A stretch of DNA of 64,000 nt from Thecamonas trahens ATCC 50062 (GCF_000142905.1 NW_013657672.1:422797-486796), one strand, 5' to 3'. Counted from the stretch's first letter, positions 21,453-34,812 are shown. The notes: generated by a model from the letters alone, not told the origin. Numbers and translations: made by a program.

Positions 21453-24400
21453 ATGTTCGAGGGCCTCGTCTCGTCGCTCCTGACACAGTACCTCGGGGCG
21501 TATGTGGAGGGTATCGACGCGAACCAGCTGGACATCTCGGTATGGGGTGGCGACGTAGTGCTGGAAAACCTCAATGTCAAGCCCGAGGCTCTGGACGGGC
21601 TCGGCCTTCCGCTGGCGCTTACCGGTGGCGTGGTGGGCAAGCTTGTCATCAAGGCAGACTGGAAGCATCTCAAGTCCAAGCCGGTCACCGCAGAGCTGCA
21701 TAATGTGTTTGTCCTGGCTGGCCCCGCCGGTGCCGTGCCCTACGACCAGGAGGCCGAGGAGGCCAAGGCTCAGGCCGACAAGCAATCGGCGCTGGCCGCG
21801 CTGGAGATGGCCAAGGAGTCCAAGGCCAAGGCGCGGGCAGAGATGGCCAAGGAGGCCAAGAAGCGGGCCAAAAAAGCCAAGAAGAAGGCCAAGAAGAAGG
21901 ACAAGGCCGCGGGCAAGGATCCCGCCCCGCCCGGCCTTGACGACGACGACGAGCCCGTCGAGGACTCTTTCGCCGCCCGTCTCGCCGCCAAGATCATCGA
22001 CAATCTGCAGGTGGTGGTCAAGGGCATCCACATCCGCTACCAGGACAAAATCGCAAACTTTGCCGAGAACGCCCCAGTCCTCATCGCCGTCACCGGTGTC
22101 GAGCATGCCGCCGCTTCAGCTGCGCTCGCTGCCAACCCGGCGTGCGCTACCCACTACGGCTTTGGTATCACCCTTCAGGGACTCACCCTCTGCTCGACCG
22201 ACGACTCATGGCGGCCGACGTTTCTCACCGAGTCCAAGCCGCTCGTACACAAGCTCGCCGAGCTCTCGAATCTCGCTGTGTATTGGGACCCAAACGTGGC
22301 GCCGATCGTCGACGCCTCACCAGCCGGCCTTGCCGCTGCCCTCACCCCGGGCATCCCGACTGACACCGCTCCGCCCTCGCTCCATCACTACGTTCTTGAC
22401 CCGATCCACCTCAACGCCAAGGTGGTGATGAACAAGCGCGACAAGCCTGACATGCTCAATCCCAAGTTCACCATCCAGGTTGCTCTCGACGCCATCGGCG
22501 TCGAGCTCGAGCAGAGTCAGTACGTCCAGGTCATGGACGTGCTCGGCAAGTTCACCATGTTCTCGCGCTCGTACCCATTCCGCAAGTTCCGCCCGGCCCG
22601 GCGGCCCGCCGACGACCCGGCCGCCTGGTGGCGCTACGCTGCCAACGCCGTCCTGGTCGACATCAAGCGCCGCAACGCAGAGTGGTCGCCCGCACACTTT
22701 GCACAGCGCAAGCGCGACAAAGACGACTACATCCGGGTCTACACCCAGAAGAAGCTCTCCAAGAAGGGTAAGCTTCCTCCAGTTCTCGAAAAGGAGCTCG
22801 AGATCCTCGAGCTCCGCCTCGATTTTGACTCGATCCGCTTCTTCCGCATGCTCACTGAGCTCCGCCTCAAGCAGGCCGAGTTTGCCAAAAAGGCCAAAAA
22901 GGCCAAGAAGAAGAAGGAAAAGGGCGAGAGCGGCGGCGGCGGCATGTTCTCGTGGTTCAAGGGCAAGGGCAAGGACAAGGAGAAGGAAAAGGAGCTCGCC
23001 GCACTCCATCCCGACGTTGTCGAGGCTACAGCCTCCGAGGCAGACGACCCGATTGATCTCGAGCCAGATGCCACTGCAAACGTCTGGTCCGCCTTCTCGC
23101 CCGACGAGCAGTCGGCCATCTACGACTTGCTCGAGCCCGAGTTTGACGACGCCGGGCCCGTCGGCCCGCCGCCACCCGACTACGTCAAGATCCGCATCAA
23201 CTTTACCTCGACGCCGCACGTGTTGTGGTCAAGGCCGACGCCAGCTCGCCGATCGTTGACTTTGAGCTCGACGGCCTCGCCCTCGAGCTCTGTCAGCGGC
23301 CGGACTCGATGTGGACATCGACTTCACTCGCCTCGCTCCACGCCCGCGACTATATTACTCCCGACTCGGCCTTCCCCTATCTCATCCAGCCCAAGACCGC
23401 GGCCCGCGACTCGCTCTTCCAGGGCGTCGACATCCGCATCCCGGACGGACTTGTGCCGAACAAGCTCGTCGCCTGTGAGTTTGAGCTTGCGCCGCTCGAC
23501 TCGCCGGCTGACATCCGCGTTGGCCTCCGCGCCGCGCCGCTCTCTATCGTCTCACCCTCGCCGATCCTCCTGCAGCGCCTCCTCGCATTTGCTGCCGCCG
23601 CACAGTCCGAGACCGGCCTCGAGACCGTGGCCACCGCATACCAGGCCCAGGTCGACGCACTCGTCGTCACCACAGCAGGCGCGTCGCTCGACTATGCCCT
23701 TGAGCAGCACTCGATCATGGATGTCTCGGTCGACGTCGCCGCCCCGCACATTCTCTACCCGAGGAGCCATGCGCTCGCCGATCAGGACGACAACTTGGTC
23801 CTCTGCGTCGACCTTGGCTCTGTCACGGTCTTGTCGGATCTGGAGCACGCCGGCTCGGCCGCCCGCGAGCACCTCTACGACCGCTACAACGTCAAGCTCT
23901 CGGACGTCCAGGTCCTCGTCGCCGATCGATCGGCACCATGGGCCCTTGCCGAGCTCGCACCGCCGCCGCCGTCAGCACCGCTTCAGCCGTACCACTTGCT
24001 CTCGCCGCTCGAGCTCGAGCTCGCCATCCAGCTTGCCATCCTCCCGAATGACCCCACGTTGGTCAAGACCAAGGTGATCGGCTCGACCTCGCGCGTTGCT
24101 CTCCACGTCTCGACTCAAAAGTCGCTCGCTCTCCTTACCCTCCTCGACTCGGTTGCCCAGCTCACTGATGCGCTGGGCAGCAGCGATGGTGACGGCTCCG
24201 CTGCTGCTGCTGGGCCATCAGACCCCGCCCCGGTTGCCTCGAACGGCGACAAGGTTGCCCGTCGTGCCCTCGCCGCTGATTTTGTCTCGCTCGTCGAGGC
24301 TGCTGCTGTCGAACGTGCCCGCATGGAAGCGGTCACCTCGCTGGAGACTCTTGTCGAGCGTGTTGAGCTCGACCTAGCCTTCTCGGTTGGCGCTGTCACC

Positions 24401-27400
24401 GTCTCGGTGTCAGACGACCTTGCTCCGCTGCCGCGGTACTTGCAGACGCCGCCGCCGAACCCAGCCGCGCCTCGGCCTGCCTCGGCCTGCGGCTCGGTAT
24501 CTGGTGATGATGAGGTGCATCACAGTCCTGCACCTACGCTCGCCTACGACGACACGCCTGTCATCTCGGCCGCGTCGCCGCCTGTCGCACCAGCCGTCAG
24601 CGAAGCACCGGTCATCATCGTCGTCTCGCTCGAAGGCATATCCGCCACTGTTGTCCAGCGAACGTTTGATGGCGTGACCTCGCTCACACTCTCCTCGTTC
24701 CACGTCGACGATGAGTGGGTCAAGTCAGCGAGCTACATGGCGTGCTCGCCGCCTATCCTGCCGACCGGCCTGGGCGCGCTCGTCGCCGCTCGCCCCGTCT
24801 CGGCCAGCACGGGCGAGACGCTCCCCCTGCTTGCGCTCACACACACCGCAGTCGCCAAGAACTCGCCGGAGCTCCTCACCAAGCATGACGCCACCGAGGC
24901 CCGCATCGACCTCGCACTCGGCCATGTGGAAGTCAACGTCAACCCGCAGACCATCCACGCGCTCGCTGTCTTTGCCTCTAAGGCCTTTCCGCCACCTGCA
25001 GACGATGACGCTGACGAGGTTGAGCCTGGCACACCGCGGCCGCGTGCCAGCTCGCGCCGCGGCTCGTCGGTTCTCCGTGCTTCGGTCTCGGCGTCGCGGG
25101 CCTCGGTCTCGCGCCGCGCCACCTCGATTCTGGCCGCCACGCCTGCAGCGTCGGTTGAGGCTCGCGAGGCCCAGCGCAAGTACACCATGCGTGTGGTCCA
25201 GGCCCAAACCCAGGCCGCCCTTCAGCTGGCCGCTGACGCTGGCGATGCAGCGCCCGACATCGACATCACCCAAGTTCTGCAACAGTTCAAGCCGCTTGTC
25301 GCCAACGTATCTCTGGCCGGCGTCTCGATCTCGCTCAACGAGCCGGGTCTCCCGCTCACACAGGTTGTTCTCGGCTCGACCTCGCTCGCCTTTGTGCAGT
25401 ACACCACGACACTCTCGGCTGAGATCGAGGTTGGCCAGCTCACCGTGCTTGATCTGGTGACGCCCAACACCCGCTACAAGCGCATTGTCGGTCGCGCGAA
25501 GAGCCACACCCATCACCACCGCCGCCACCATCGCCATCGCAAGACAGCAGCCGTCGTGAGCCCAGCTCGTGGTGACACGATCGGCTCGGGCTCCGACTCG
25601 TCGTCGGCCTCGAGCTCTGACTCGTCAAGCTCGGGCTCTTCCTACACCTCGTACACCTCATCAGACTCTTCCGACTCGACAAGCTCGTCGGGGTCGGCAA
25701 AGGCTCAGAAGCTCGAGGTGGCACAGGCCAGCAAGGCGGCGGCCAAGCCGCGGGCAATGATCAAGGTCACGTTTGCCACGTACGACAAGTACGAGCCACT
25801 CATCGAGTACCCAGGCCACGACATGTCGGTCTCGTGTAAGATTGCCGCCATCGAGGCCGTTTTTGTCAACCTATTCGTCACCCGCCTCCTCGACTACAAT
25901 TCCAACTATGTGCCGTTCATGCTCCAGCCGTTTGCAGGCGGCGACGAAACTCCGGACGAGGTGTTGGCCCTCGAGGCGAGCGCCCCGTCGGTGGCAGCCC
26001 CGACGACCTCGGCTAGCCTTGCTATCGGCCCGGCGCCACCGGCCGGTGCGGTGCTCCCAGCGCCGCCACCAGCGGAAGAGGCCCAGCCCAAGATCAAGGT
26101 CTCGGTCGACATGGCCCAGCCGCGGCTGGTCCTCCCGCGGGGCGCGTTCCACGACGACGCGCTCCATGTCTATCTCGGTAGGCTCTCGGTCTCCAACTCG
26201 TTCTCGACCTTTTCCGGCGTCCCGATGGACAACATGGTGGTGCACTTGTCGGAGACCCATGTGACCGCGCTCGCGTCAGACGCCGGCCCGGCATCGACGC
26301 TCGTCGCCGACTTTGGCGTCTCTCTCGACATTGCCCGGTCGCTGCTTCCGGCTGACACGCGCGTGCCGGAACTGCGGATTTCCGGCGAGGTAGCGCCCAT
26401 TGTGGCACGGGTGGCACAGCGCGACTATGGCTATCTCATGCGGTGTGTGCTCGAAAACCTCGACCAGGTCTCGCCGCCGTCAGCCCAGCTCAATCCCCGC
26501 ACCCTCGAGTGGATCTGGATCCCACCGGGCATCGAGACGGTGGTCCACACCGCGCCGCCCCCGGCTGTCCAGACGCCCGACGAGCTTGCCGCTGCCGAAG
26601 CCGCTGTGGCCGCTGCTGCTTACATCACCCTCGACGCTTCGGTGGCCATCCCGCGGATCGAGCTCGACCTCGTGGCCGCCGACGGTTCGGGCATTCTCGC
26701 GCTCACCGTTTGCGATGCTGGCGTGGTGGCGTACACCTCGTCCGACGGCTCCACAAACGCCAAGGCCACCGTCCAGTGCATCGAGGCTGTCGACGAGCGG
26801 CCCGAAGCCGCAGCGGCGCCGTACCGTGCACTCCTCGGCCGCAAGCCGGGTCTTGACAACACGCCCGAGATCAAGCTCGACTTTGCCGCCACTGCCGGTG
26901 GCAAGCAAGTCGTTGACTTGGGCGTCTCGGGCCCGCGAGTCACAGTCATCTTTCCGCTCATCGCAGAGCTACTCCTCTTTTCGGCGCTGCCAAAGGACGA
27001 GCTCCCGGTCCTCCGCGACACTGTGACCGAGGCTAGCGACGACGCCGAGGCAGCTGCTGACACGGCTGCAAGCGAGCTGGCCGACTCGACACTCACAGTG
27101 CTCAATGTTGGGAACGCGAGCAAGGCGCGGGTGGACCACGGCATGCAGACCGACGCGGCGCAGGCTAAGACAAGAATCGATGCGCGGATTACAGACCTCT
27201 CGCTGGTGCTAATCGAGAACCCGAACGTGGTCGACTCGCGGGCGTTTGTGGTCCAGACCTCGGTTATGGCACCTGTTGCGCTCGGTGTGACTCTCCTTGG
27301 GCGGCCGTTCCTCTCGGCCCCGATTCTTGTGGAAAAGCTGCAGGTGACGACGTGTGCGCTCGCCGACGAAGCCGCGACGTCCGCGGTACTCCTGCTCCCG

Positions 27401-30400
27401 ACCACGATCCGGGCTCACTACGACCAGGCTGAGTCGACCCGCCCGCTGCCGAGCCACATCGACGAGCACCACCTCCAGCAGCTCAAGCTGAAGGGCATCG
27501 AGTCGTCTGTCGGTCTCCTCCTCTGTGTCGCACACACCAACATCCTTGCCGATCTCGAGACTGTTGACCTGAGGGTCGCCTACCAGGACGTTCTTCTTCT
27601 CCTGGCCATTTTCGAGGGTCTCGACGTGGTCAATGCGGCATCGGCGGAAGCAGCATCCATCGCAGCTGGGCCGCAAGTCGAGTGCACTAGCGCCGCTGTG
27701 CGGCTTGACCAAATCGACCCGAGTGCGCTGGCCATGAGTTCTGCGCTTGCGCCGTTTGGCGGCGGCGCTCCCGCGTCGGCACTCGACGTTGCCACTGATG
27801 ACGATGACGACGACCTTGCGGTGTTAGAGGACGCAGCCGTCTCTCCTGCAGACTCTGGTGTTGCTGCTGGTGACACCGATGGTGCCGGTCCGTCATCTGG
27901 CCCTCAGCCCATCGTCTCCAGCAACGACGAGTCGCTCGCGGCTGCCGCGCCGCCGCCCGAGCTGGCTGGCGACGACTTTGTGGTGGTCTCCAACGACGAG
28001 CTCGCCGGCAGCGAGGAATCGTTGCGGTTCTCATCGGCAACCATTCGGGTGACACTCTTTGACGACCGCGACGTCGGGCGCAACTCGCCGCTGGTGGCGC
28101 TGGTCGTCTCTACCCTCGACGCCCATGTGGGAAACTGGTCGGCAGCGCTTCTGGCGCGAGTCCGGCTGGGTTTGGCCGGTCTGGTGTACAACGCCAGCTT
28201 GGCCGAGTGGGAGCCGATGATCGAGCCGTGGATGATGACAGTGCGGGCGTGGACCTCCGAGCCCACGCTCACGGTGTCGGACGTCATCTCTGCGGCGGAG
28301 CTCCCACCAGCGATGGAAGTTCTTGTCACGTCAGACAACATACTGGTTGTCAACGCCACGCAGACCCTTGTCTCTACGCTCCTTACTACGGGCTCGCTAC
28401 TTGAGGCTGAGCTGCGAAGCTCTGCGCAGTTTTATGAGCTGCGGCGGACTTTTGCACCGTACAAGGTTACCAACGAGACCGGGTGCGAAGTCTCAGTCCT
28501 CCTCTCGCCGCACGATGCGTTGCTTGTCAAGCCGTGGGCAAGCGAGGGCTTTGACTTTCCCGAGGCAGGCAGTGCGACTGACGCAGACGCGCTCTCAGCA
28601 CAGCTTGTGCCACTCGGCGACGCCAGCGATGCGTTTGGGGCGCGGCTGCCGCGGCTGGGGCGGACGCCTCACTATGTGTGCCTCGTCGTTGCCGGCGGAT
28701 GGGAGCCGATCACTCGCGTCCCGGTGGACCGTGTCGGGCGGACGGCATACACGCTGACGCCGACCAAGAGCGGGAAGCGTGTTGGAAAGTCGGACGGGAG
28801 CGACTCGGTGGCTCGAATTGTGGTCGATGTTGCGCTTGACAAGACCGGGTGTAAGGTCATCATGGTGCGGTCGTGTGTCTGGTTGGTCAACTCGACGCCT
28901 GTTCCGCTCTCGCTCCGATGCGAGGGCGCCTCCGATGGAGTACCAACCGCGCTTCCGCGGCTGGAGCCCGGGTGCGGGCGTGGGGTGCCAGTCGACCTCG
29001 CTTTCGCCTCGCGGGTCCGGCTTCGCCCTTCAGACGCCGACGTCGAGTGGTCGCGACAGACGCTGTTCTGGTTTGGCGCACATGGCGGAAACGTGAAGCG
29101 TCCATCAGAGACAACAGAGAAGAAGCGCACCCTGTATGCAGCGTCGGGCCGCACGCTCCTAGTTTACTGTGCTGCTGCTGATGCGAGCGCGTCTGCTGTA
29201 GTGCACGGCGAGCCGTGGCTGACCGTTGACGATGGAAGCGAGGCCGACGAGTTGCATGCCAGCGCCGCAGGCGTGATCGACCTGGGCTCGGCAGCCACAG
29301 ACTCGGATTCTGATGTCGAGGACCAAGCTGCAGCCGGCGACGGGGACGGCGACGGGGACGGCAAGGCCGAGGACGAGGACGAGGTCGAGGTCGAGGATGA
29401 AGATGAGATTGAGGCCGTCACGCCGACGCTTCTCACTTCAGAGCTCCGTGACCACCTGCGTAGTCACGAAGACATGTACTTTGGTGTCCACGAGGTGGAA
29501 GAAGGCGTGTCGCGGCCACGGTTCCCGTACCCGCAGCATGTTTACTCGGTGTTTGCGCCTGTGGAGATCGAGAACTTGTGTGCGAGCGGCCTGAGCTACG
29601 AACTTGTGGCCCTCGAGTCGATGTCGGTGCACAGAGGCGAGGTGGGCAAGGGCGAGGTGAGGCAGGTTCTCACGGTCCATCCGGAGCTCTCTGTGGTGCT
29701 CCGCGTCAAGCTGCCTGGCTTTGGGTGGTCGGCCGAAGCGGTGCTGTTTGCAGGAGCAAAGGGCGAGCGCAAGGTACAGCTGCCGGGATCCAACAAGCGA
29801 GTCAAGATCAAGGAAGCCGACAATGTGGAGCTCGTGGACGAGAGCGGGCGGCGGCTGGTGCTCAACATTATGCGGACTGTGGCAGGCGAGGCAGGTGCGG
29901 CGCCGCTGCACGTCACCATCTATGCGCCCTTCTGGGTGGTGAACGCGACAGGCCAGCCGCTAGTCGTGGCACAAAAGCATGGATACAAAAAGTACTACGA
30001 GGCTGCCGGACTGCCTGGGACCGGACTGGCGCCGGATCCGAGAGCGCCTTTCATGTTCTCATACGTCAGGCTTGGCAAGTCGCTGCTGAAGAACCAGATG
30101 GCGGTTGCGGTGGGTGCGTCCAAGTTCTCCAAGGCCTTTGGAGTCTCGAGCGCCGGCTCGGTGTCTGCGGTCAAGATTGAGCGTGGGGCGCGGGACGACG
30201 ACGACGACGAGAGCGCGGCCAACGACCCGAACGCTATCACGATTGTCAACGATGACGGTGAGGCCGTTGACGTTGTCCGCGACGTGGCGGAGCCGTTTTA
30301 CGAGTTTGGCGTCCGGGTTGATCTCGGGACAGATCGGTTCCGCGTGGTCAAGATTGTGACGCTCACGCCGCGGTTCATGCTTGTGTCGCGGCTGCCGGAC

Positions 30401-32881
30401 GGGATGGTGGTCGAGGTGCGGCAGGTCGGAAGCGAAGACTGCGGCGAAGTGCCTCTGGCGCTGCAGGCCGGTGCAAGCGCCGCGTGGCACTTTCCGCGCC
30501 ACGACGCGCCGGACAAGATCCAACTGCGCTTTGCAGATGGAAGCGGTCCGGCGGCGGCCAACGGCGAGGCCGGAGACTGGGGCTGGTCGGGCGGATTTGA
30601 CATCGACAACCTTGGCCTGGTTAACGTCAAGGTGGTCGAGGCAAGCTCAGGCAAGGTGTACATTTTTGCAGTGGAGATCCGCGTGGAGGGATCTGTGCTT
30701 GGAGTAACCATTGCGCCGGACGCGGGCGTGCCGCAGTTTTCGATTCGCAACGAGTCGGGCGAGGCGCTGGCGTTTTTCCAGGCCGATCTACGCGACCACC
30801 TCCAGGTGTTGTATCCTGGTGGGCGATGCGGGTACGCGTGGGACGACCTGTCGGCCAAGAAGCGGTTGACGGTCATGTTCCGTGGCGGGTCGAAGGACTC
30901 GGGAGGAGCCACGCGCAAGTACAAGCTGACGGCGCTCAAGACGTTCAAAAAAATCGAGCTGCGTGGCGGCATCCATGGCCCGCCGCGGGTCGTCGATGTG
31001 GAGCTCACGGCCGAGGGTCCGACCAAAGTGCTGGTATTCAAGGCGCAGCGACGAGGGAGCGAGTCCCGGGGTGGGGAGAGCGGAGACGAGGCCGCAGTGG
31101 TCAAGCAGGAGCGTGCGGACCTCGGGCTGCGCGTGGAGCTTCCGGGTGTCGGGCTCTCGCTCATTGATGAGCGAGCGCCGCGAGAGCTTGTGTTTGCCGC
31201 GCTGGTGGGGATCCGGGTCGAGGTCGAAGACTCGAGCACGTCGCAGACGTTCAAACTCGACGTGGCCAAGGTGCAGGTGGACAACGCACTGCCGACGGCG
31301 CAGTACGGGGTGCTACTTGGGCCCAAGGCGTCCAAGCTAGAGGACCGGTCGCATGTGGCGATCGACTTTTGGAAGTCGAAGACGAACCCGTCGCTTGAGC
31401 ACTACAAGTTCCTCAACGTGCTCGTGCAGGAGATGGTGCTGTGTGTGGAGGAGAATTTGCTCATCCAGCTGCTGGACTTTGTGTTTTCGCTGCCGCAGGA
31501 GCAGGTTGCCGCGCTGACGCGGAGCTCGTCTGCCGTGAGCGGGCTGCCAGTTCTTGTGCTTCCCGGCGAGAGTAGTGGCGAGGGTGAGAGGCCGAGCGAG
31601 GCCGACGCGGTTGTTGTCTCGAAGCAAATGTACTTTGAGATGCTCTCGCTCAACTCGATCAAGGTCAACGTGACGTTCCTGACGTCGATCGAGGTAGACG
31701 CAGTGGACAAGGACTCGCCGCTGCGCGGGTTCCTCAAGGCGATCGGGGTGGCCGTGGTCAACATCGACAACGCGCCGCTGCGGCTCAACACGCTGGTGCT
31801 CGAGCATCCGTTTGCGACGCAAGCGGAGCTGACGGACCGAATTGCGCGGCACTACGTGCTGCAGGGGCTGGAGGAGTCGTACAAGATCCTGGGATCGTTT
31901 GACTTTCTGGGCAATCCTGTGGGACTGTTCAACAACCTCTCCGAGGGCCTGCTCGACTTTTTCGTGCTCCCTGCCAAGGGCTTCCGAAAGTCACCCAAGG
32001 CGTTTGCCAAGGGTGTGGGCAAAGGCACGTCATCTCTGGTCAAGAACTCTGTGTATGGGGTGTTTAACACAGCCACCAAGATTTCGGGCACTGTAGGCAA
32101 GGGCCTCGGCAAGCTCTCGTTTGACGACGACTACAAGCGCGATCGTGCGGCCAAGGCGCGGCAGCGGCCGCGCCACGCCGGCGAGGGCCTGCTGTTCGGC
32201 ATGCGCGACTTGGGCAAGGGCGTGTTTGACGGTGTGACGGGCCTGTTTCTGCAGCCGATCAAGGGCGCGCGCGAGGGCGGAGCCAAGGGTCTGCTTAAGG
32301 GTATCGGCAAGGGCGTAGTGGGTCTCGTGGTCAAGCCTGTGGCTGGCGCGGTGGACCTCGCGACGCAGACAACCGAGGGCATCCGCAACACGACGACATT
32401 CTTTGAGAAGGACGAGGAGCGGCTGCGGCCGCCGCGGGTGCTCAACCTCGTGCGGCGGCGGCTAGCGGTGTACGACGAGGCGTCGGCATGGGCGCAGGAG
32501 CTCATCTTCTCGGTCAAGAAGCGCAAGTACGCCAACGCCGAGGCGTACCTGTGGCACACGCCCCTCGTCGACTCGAGCGGCAAGGCCAAGGACTGGGTCC
32601 TGCTTGTCGGGCTCAACCACGTGTTCAAGGCGCGGTACTCTACGTCGAAGACGATCAACCGCGGCGGGACCAAGGTCGAGTGGTACGCAGCGTGGGACGA
32701 GGTGGAGGATGTGGCGTGGGACGGGGCGCGCGAGATTGCGTTCACCATCCGCCCGCGGCTGGCGCAGGGCGTCAAAGCCAAGAAGACCAAAAAGTGCGTG
32801 GCGGTAATGGCCGACGGCGACGCCGCAGCCCGCAAGGTCTTTGCCATTGTGGGCAAGGTCCGGCGGGATGCTGGGCTGTAA
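21453..32881 (+). CDS. VPS13: VPS13 bridge-like lipid transfer protein (one frame break)
   Basis: About 3,809 residues. The N-terminal chorein domain starts MFEGLVSSLLTQYLGAYV. It is followed by a Lys/Ala-rich insertion (~110-165), repeated beta-groove (RBG) segments, Ser/Asp-rich loops, and VAB-type repeats (~2340-3190) with the conserved Asn motifs VNSTPVPL and VNATGQPLV. The APT1/ATG2_C-like helical region (~3483-3640) starts FLGNPVGLFNNLSEG and has Gly-Lys repeats. A C-terminal PH-like domain (~3676-3809) ends the protein. VPS13 proteins move bulk phospholipid between organelles at contact sites. The frame changes between 23190 and 23230: IRINFTSTPHV in one frame continues as VVKADASSPIVDFELDG in another, a contiguous beta-hairpin. 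A single missing base explains it. A 50-bp GTCAAG...AAG intron is possible in phase but would delete this hairpin. The ATG follows a CCCT/C tract by 6 bp. Confidence 0.9.
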
Positions 32882-32885
32882 AGAA

Positions 32886-33461
32886 CTAGCTCATCCACGG
32901 CTGTGCCGGAGAGTACATACCGTGCAAGATGACCGCGAGCGCCTCGGAGATGACGTCGCGATCAAGCGAAGCAGCAATGTCGGCGACAGCCTCGTTGATA
33001 ACGACAACCTCATCACCGAGGGCGGCGGCCCAGGCTGCGGCCTGGACCGGCGCCGCCTCTGGATGCGAGCCGTCCGCGACGGCCAGCTCGAGCGCATCAG
33101 CGACGGCGAGATTGGCACGGGCGACGAGGCGGGTGAGCGTCTCGATGCTCTGCTCGCAGCGGTGGAGAGCAGCGGCGGCAGCCCGCTCGAGGCGGGCGGC
33201 GGCAAGCGCAGGACTGCGGCCGGCCGAGTCGCCATCAGCGGCGGCATCGGCCTGTGGCTCTGTCGGCTCCTCTGTATCGGCGGCGGCGGTGGCGACGGGC
33301 GGCGGCGCCTCGCCTCTGTCGACATACTCGTGGCCCAAGCGGGCGTTTGCCACCAGAGTGGCCTTGTCCACGAGCACCTCTGTGGCAGCGGCCCAGTCTG
33401 CGGCAATGCTCCTCAGCTCGCCCTCTGTTGACGACGGTAGGAGCGAGAGCGGCTCATCCAT
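32886..33461 (-). CDS. Unidentified 191-residue Ala-rich helical protein
   Basis: Starts MDEPLSLLPSSTEGEL and ends HGMYSPAQPWMS. It appears all-helical, with an acidic Ala/Pro-rich linker around residues 55-80 and a C-terminal helical half (LERAAAAALHRCEQSIETL ... DVISEALAVILHG). I do not recognise the family. The same frame stays open to 33851, but that part is antisense to the coiled-coil gene and is discounted. Its ATG overlaps the ATG of the divergent plus-strand gene, and its stop lies 4 bp from the VPS13 stop. Confidence 0.6.
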   Translation of the reverse strand: MDEPLSLLPSSTEGELRSIAADWAAATEVLVDKATLVANARLGHEYVDRGEAPPPVATAAADTEEPTEPQADAAADGDSAGRSPALAAARLERAAAAALHRCEQSIETLTRLVARANLAVADALELAVADGSHPEAAPVQAAAWAAALGDEVVVINEAVADIAASLDRDVISEALAVILHGMYSPAQPWMS

Positions 33462-34812
33462 GGTGGCGGGCAAGAGCGGTGCCACCCACCACTTGTCCAC
33501 TACTCGCCCACCACCCGCTCGCTCGCCCACCCGCCCGCCAGAGCGCACTGCCGCTGCCGCCCGAGCCGCCGCCAAGGCCGACGCCGCCGCAGACGCCGCC
33601 GCTCGCCGCCGCTTCATCGAAGACCAGCGCCGCCTTGAGGAGGCAGCTGTCGCCGCCGCTGCGGACGAGGCTGCCCAGCGCCACGCCCGGAAGAGGTTGC
33701 GGATGGAGCTGATGCGCCGCAGGCGCGCAGAGGCCGACGCCGCGTTGGCGGCAGACGCGCGGCGCCGTCTTGCCGCCGCTAAGGCCGACGCCGCCGCCGC
33801 CGCGCACGATGAGCGCATGGGAATGCTCGCCGCAGAGGACGCCGCCCGCAAGCGCGCCCTCGCCCGTCAGCTCGCCTCCAAACACCGCGCGGCCGAGACC
33901 AAGGTCGAGGCCGCGGAGCGCCGCAAGCGCGAAGTTGCCCAGCGCCGCAAGCGTGTCCAGGCCGCCAAGCGTCGCGCCGCCGCCCTCCATCGCGCAAATA
34001 AGGAGGCCCGCGCCGCAGAAAAGGCCGCAGACCTCAAACGCATGGAGGCCATCCGCGACCGCACCGTCGAGCGCCGCAAGCTCGAAAAGGCCACCCGCAT
34101 CGCCGCACGCGCCCGTGCCGAAAACGCCCGCATTGCCGCCGCTCTCGCCCACAAGGCCGACGAGGAGGCTGTTGCCGTCCGCAGGCTCGTCGAGCTTGAA
34201 GCCGCCGAGGCCGAGCGCCGCGCCGCATACCAGGAACTCGTCGACCACCGCAACACCCTCCTCGCCCTCCGCAAGTCGTACTCGGACGCCAAGCACGACG
34301 CCGCCGCCGTCCGCCGCACAAAGGCCGAACTCGAGGCCGTCGAGGCCGCCCAGCGCGAGTGGCGCGCAAAGGAGCGCCGCATCCAAAAGGTCCAAAACGC
34401 CCGCGAGCTCCGCTCGCTCCAGTCGCAACACATAGCCATGGTCGACGCCGAATTCCGTCTCGAGCGCGACTGGATTCGCGACCGCCTCGCCCAGGGCGTC
34501 TCTGTCGACGACCTCCTGGCCGAGATCGACGCCCTCGGCCAACGCGCCGGCCACCGCCTCGCCGCCACCCACGACGCACTCCTCGCCCCGCACTCTCCTG
34601 ATGGTGCAGCACCTCTGCCCGATCGTCCCCTCCCGCCCCCGGCCTTTCTCCACGACCCAGACCCGCAGCAGCTTCCGCGCCCGCCGCCGCCCGCCGCCCG
34701 CCACAATCCCACTCCGCGCGCCGCCCGCCTTGCGTCGTCGCTCGACGCGCGCCTCCCGCCCGACAACAAGCATGCCAGTCGCCGCCCCCGCCGCGAGGAG
34801 CGCGAGTATTAG
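33460..34812 (+). CDS. Long Ala/Arg-rich coiled-coil protein
   Basis: About 450 residues from the ATG at 33460. After a short Pro/Thr-rich start, residues ~25-350 are almost continuous charged helix (ARKRALARQLASKHR, RRKREVAQRRKRV, LEKATRIAARARAEN), predicted to be one long coiled coil, ending with a conserved-looking DRLAQGVSVDDLLAEIDAL segment. The C-terminus is Pro/Ala/Arg-rich. Such proteins are common in flagellar and basal-body structures, but composition alone cannot assign a role. The start is uncertain: the next in-frame ATG is at about 33703, and the one used here overlaps the divergent gene's start. Confidence 0.6.
   Translation: MVAGKSGATHHLSTTRPPPARSPTRPPERTAAAARAAAKADAAADAAARRRFIEDQRRLEEAAVAAAADEAAQRHARKRLRMELMRRRRAEADAALAADARRRLAAAKADAAAAAHDERMGMLAAEDAARKRALARQLASKHRAAETKVEAAERRKREVAQRRKRVQAAKRRAAALHRANKEARAAEKAADLKRMEAIRDRTVERRKLEKATRIAARARAENARIAAALAHKADEEAVAVRRLVELEAAEAERRAAYQELVDHRNTLLALRKSYSDAKHDAAAVRRTKAELEAVEAAQREWRAKERRIQKVQNARELRSLQSQHIAMVDAEFRLERDWIRDRLAQGVSVDDLLAEIDALGQRAGHRLAATHDALLAPHSPDGAAPLPDRPLPPPAFLHDPDPQQLPRPPPPAARHNPTPRAARLASSLDARLPPDNKHASRRPRREEREY

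Noticed and set aside
20629-21483. Long ORFs in several frames of both strands over the minisatellite
   Set aside because: The 18-bp unit is a multiple of three with no stop, so the frames are open by construction; none has a conserved domain.
32929-33459. N-terminal extension of the coiled-coil ORF
   Set aside because: The extension is antisense to the unidentified minus-strand gene and has skewed Ser/Ala composition; the ATG at 33460 is a better start.
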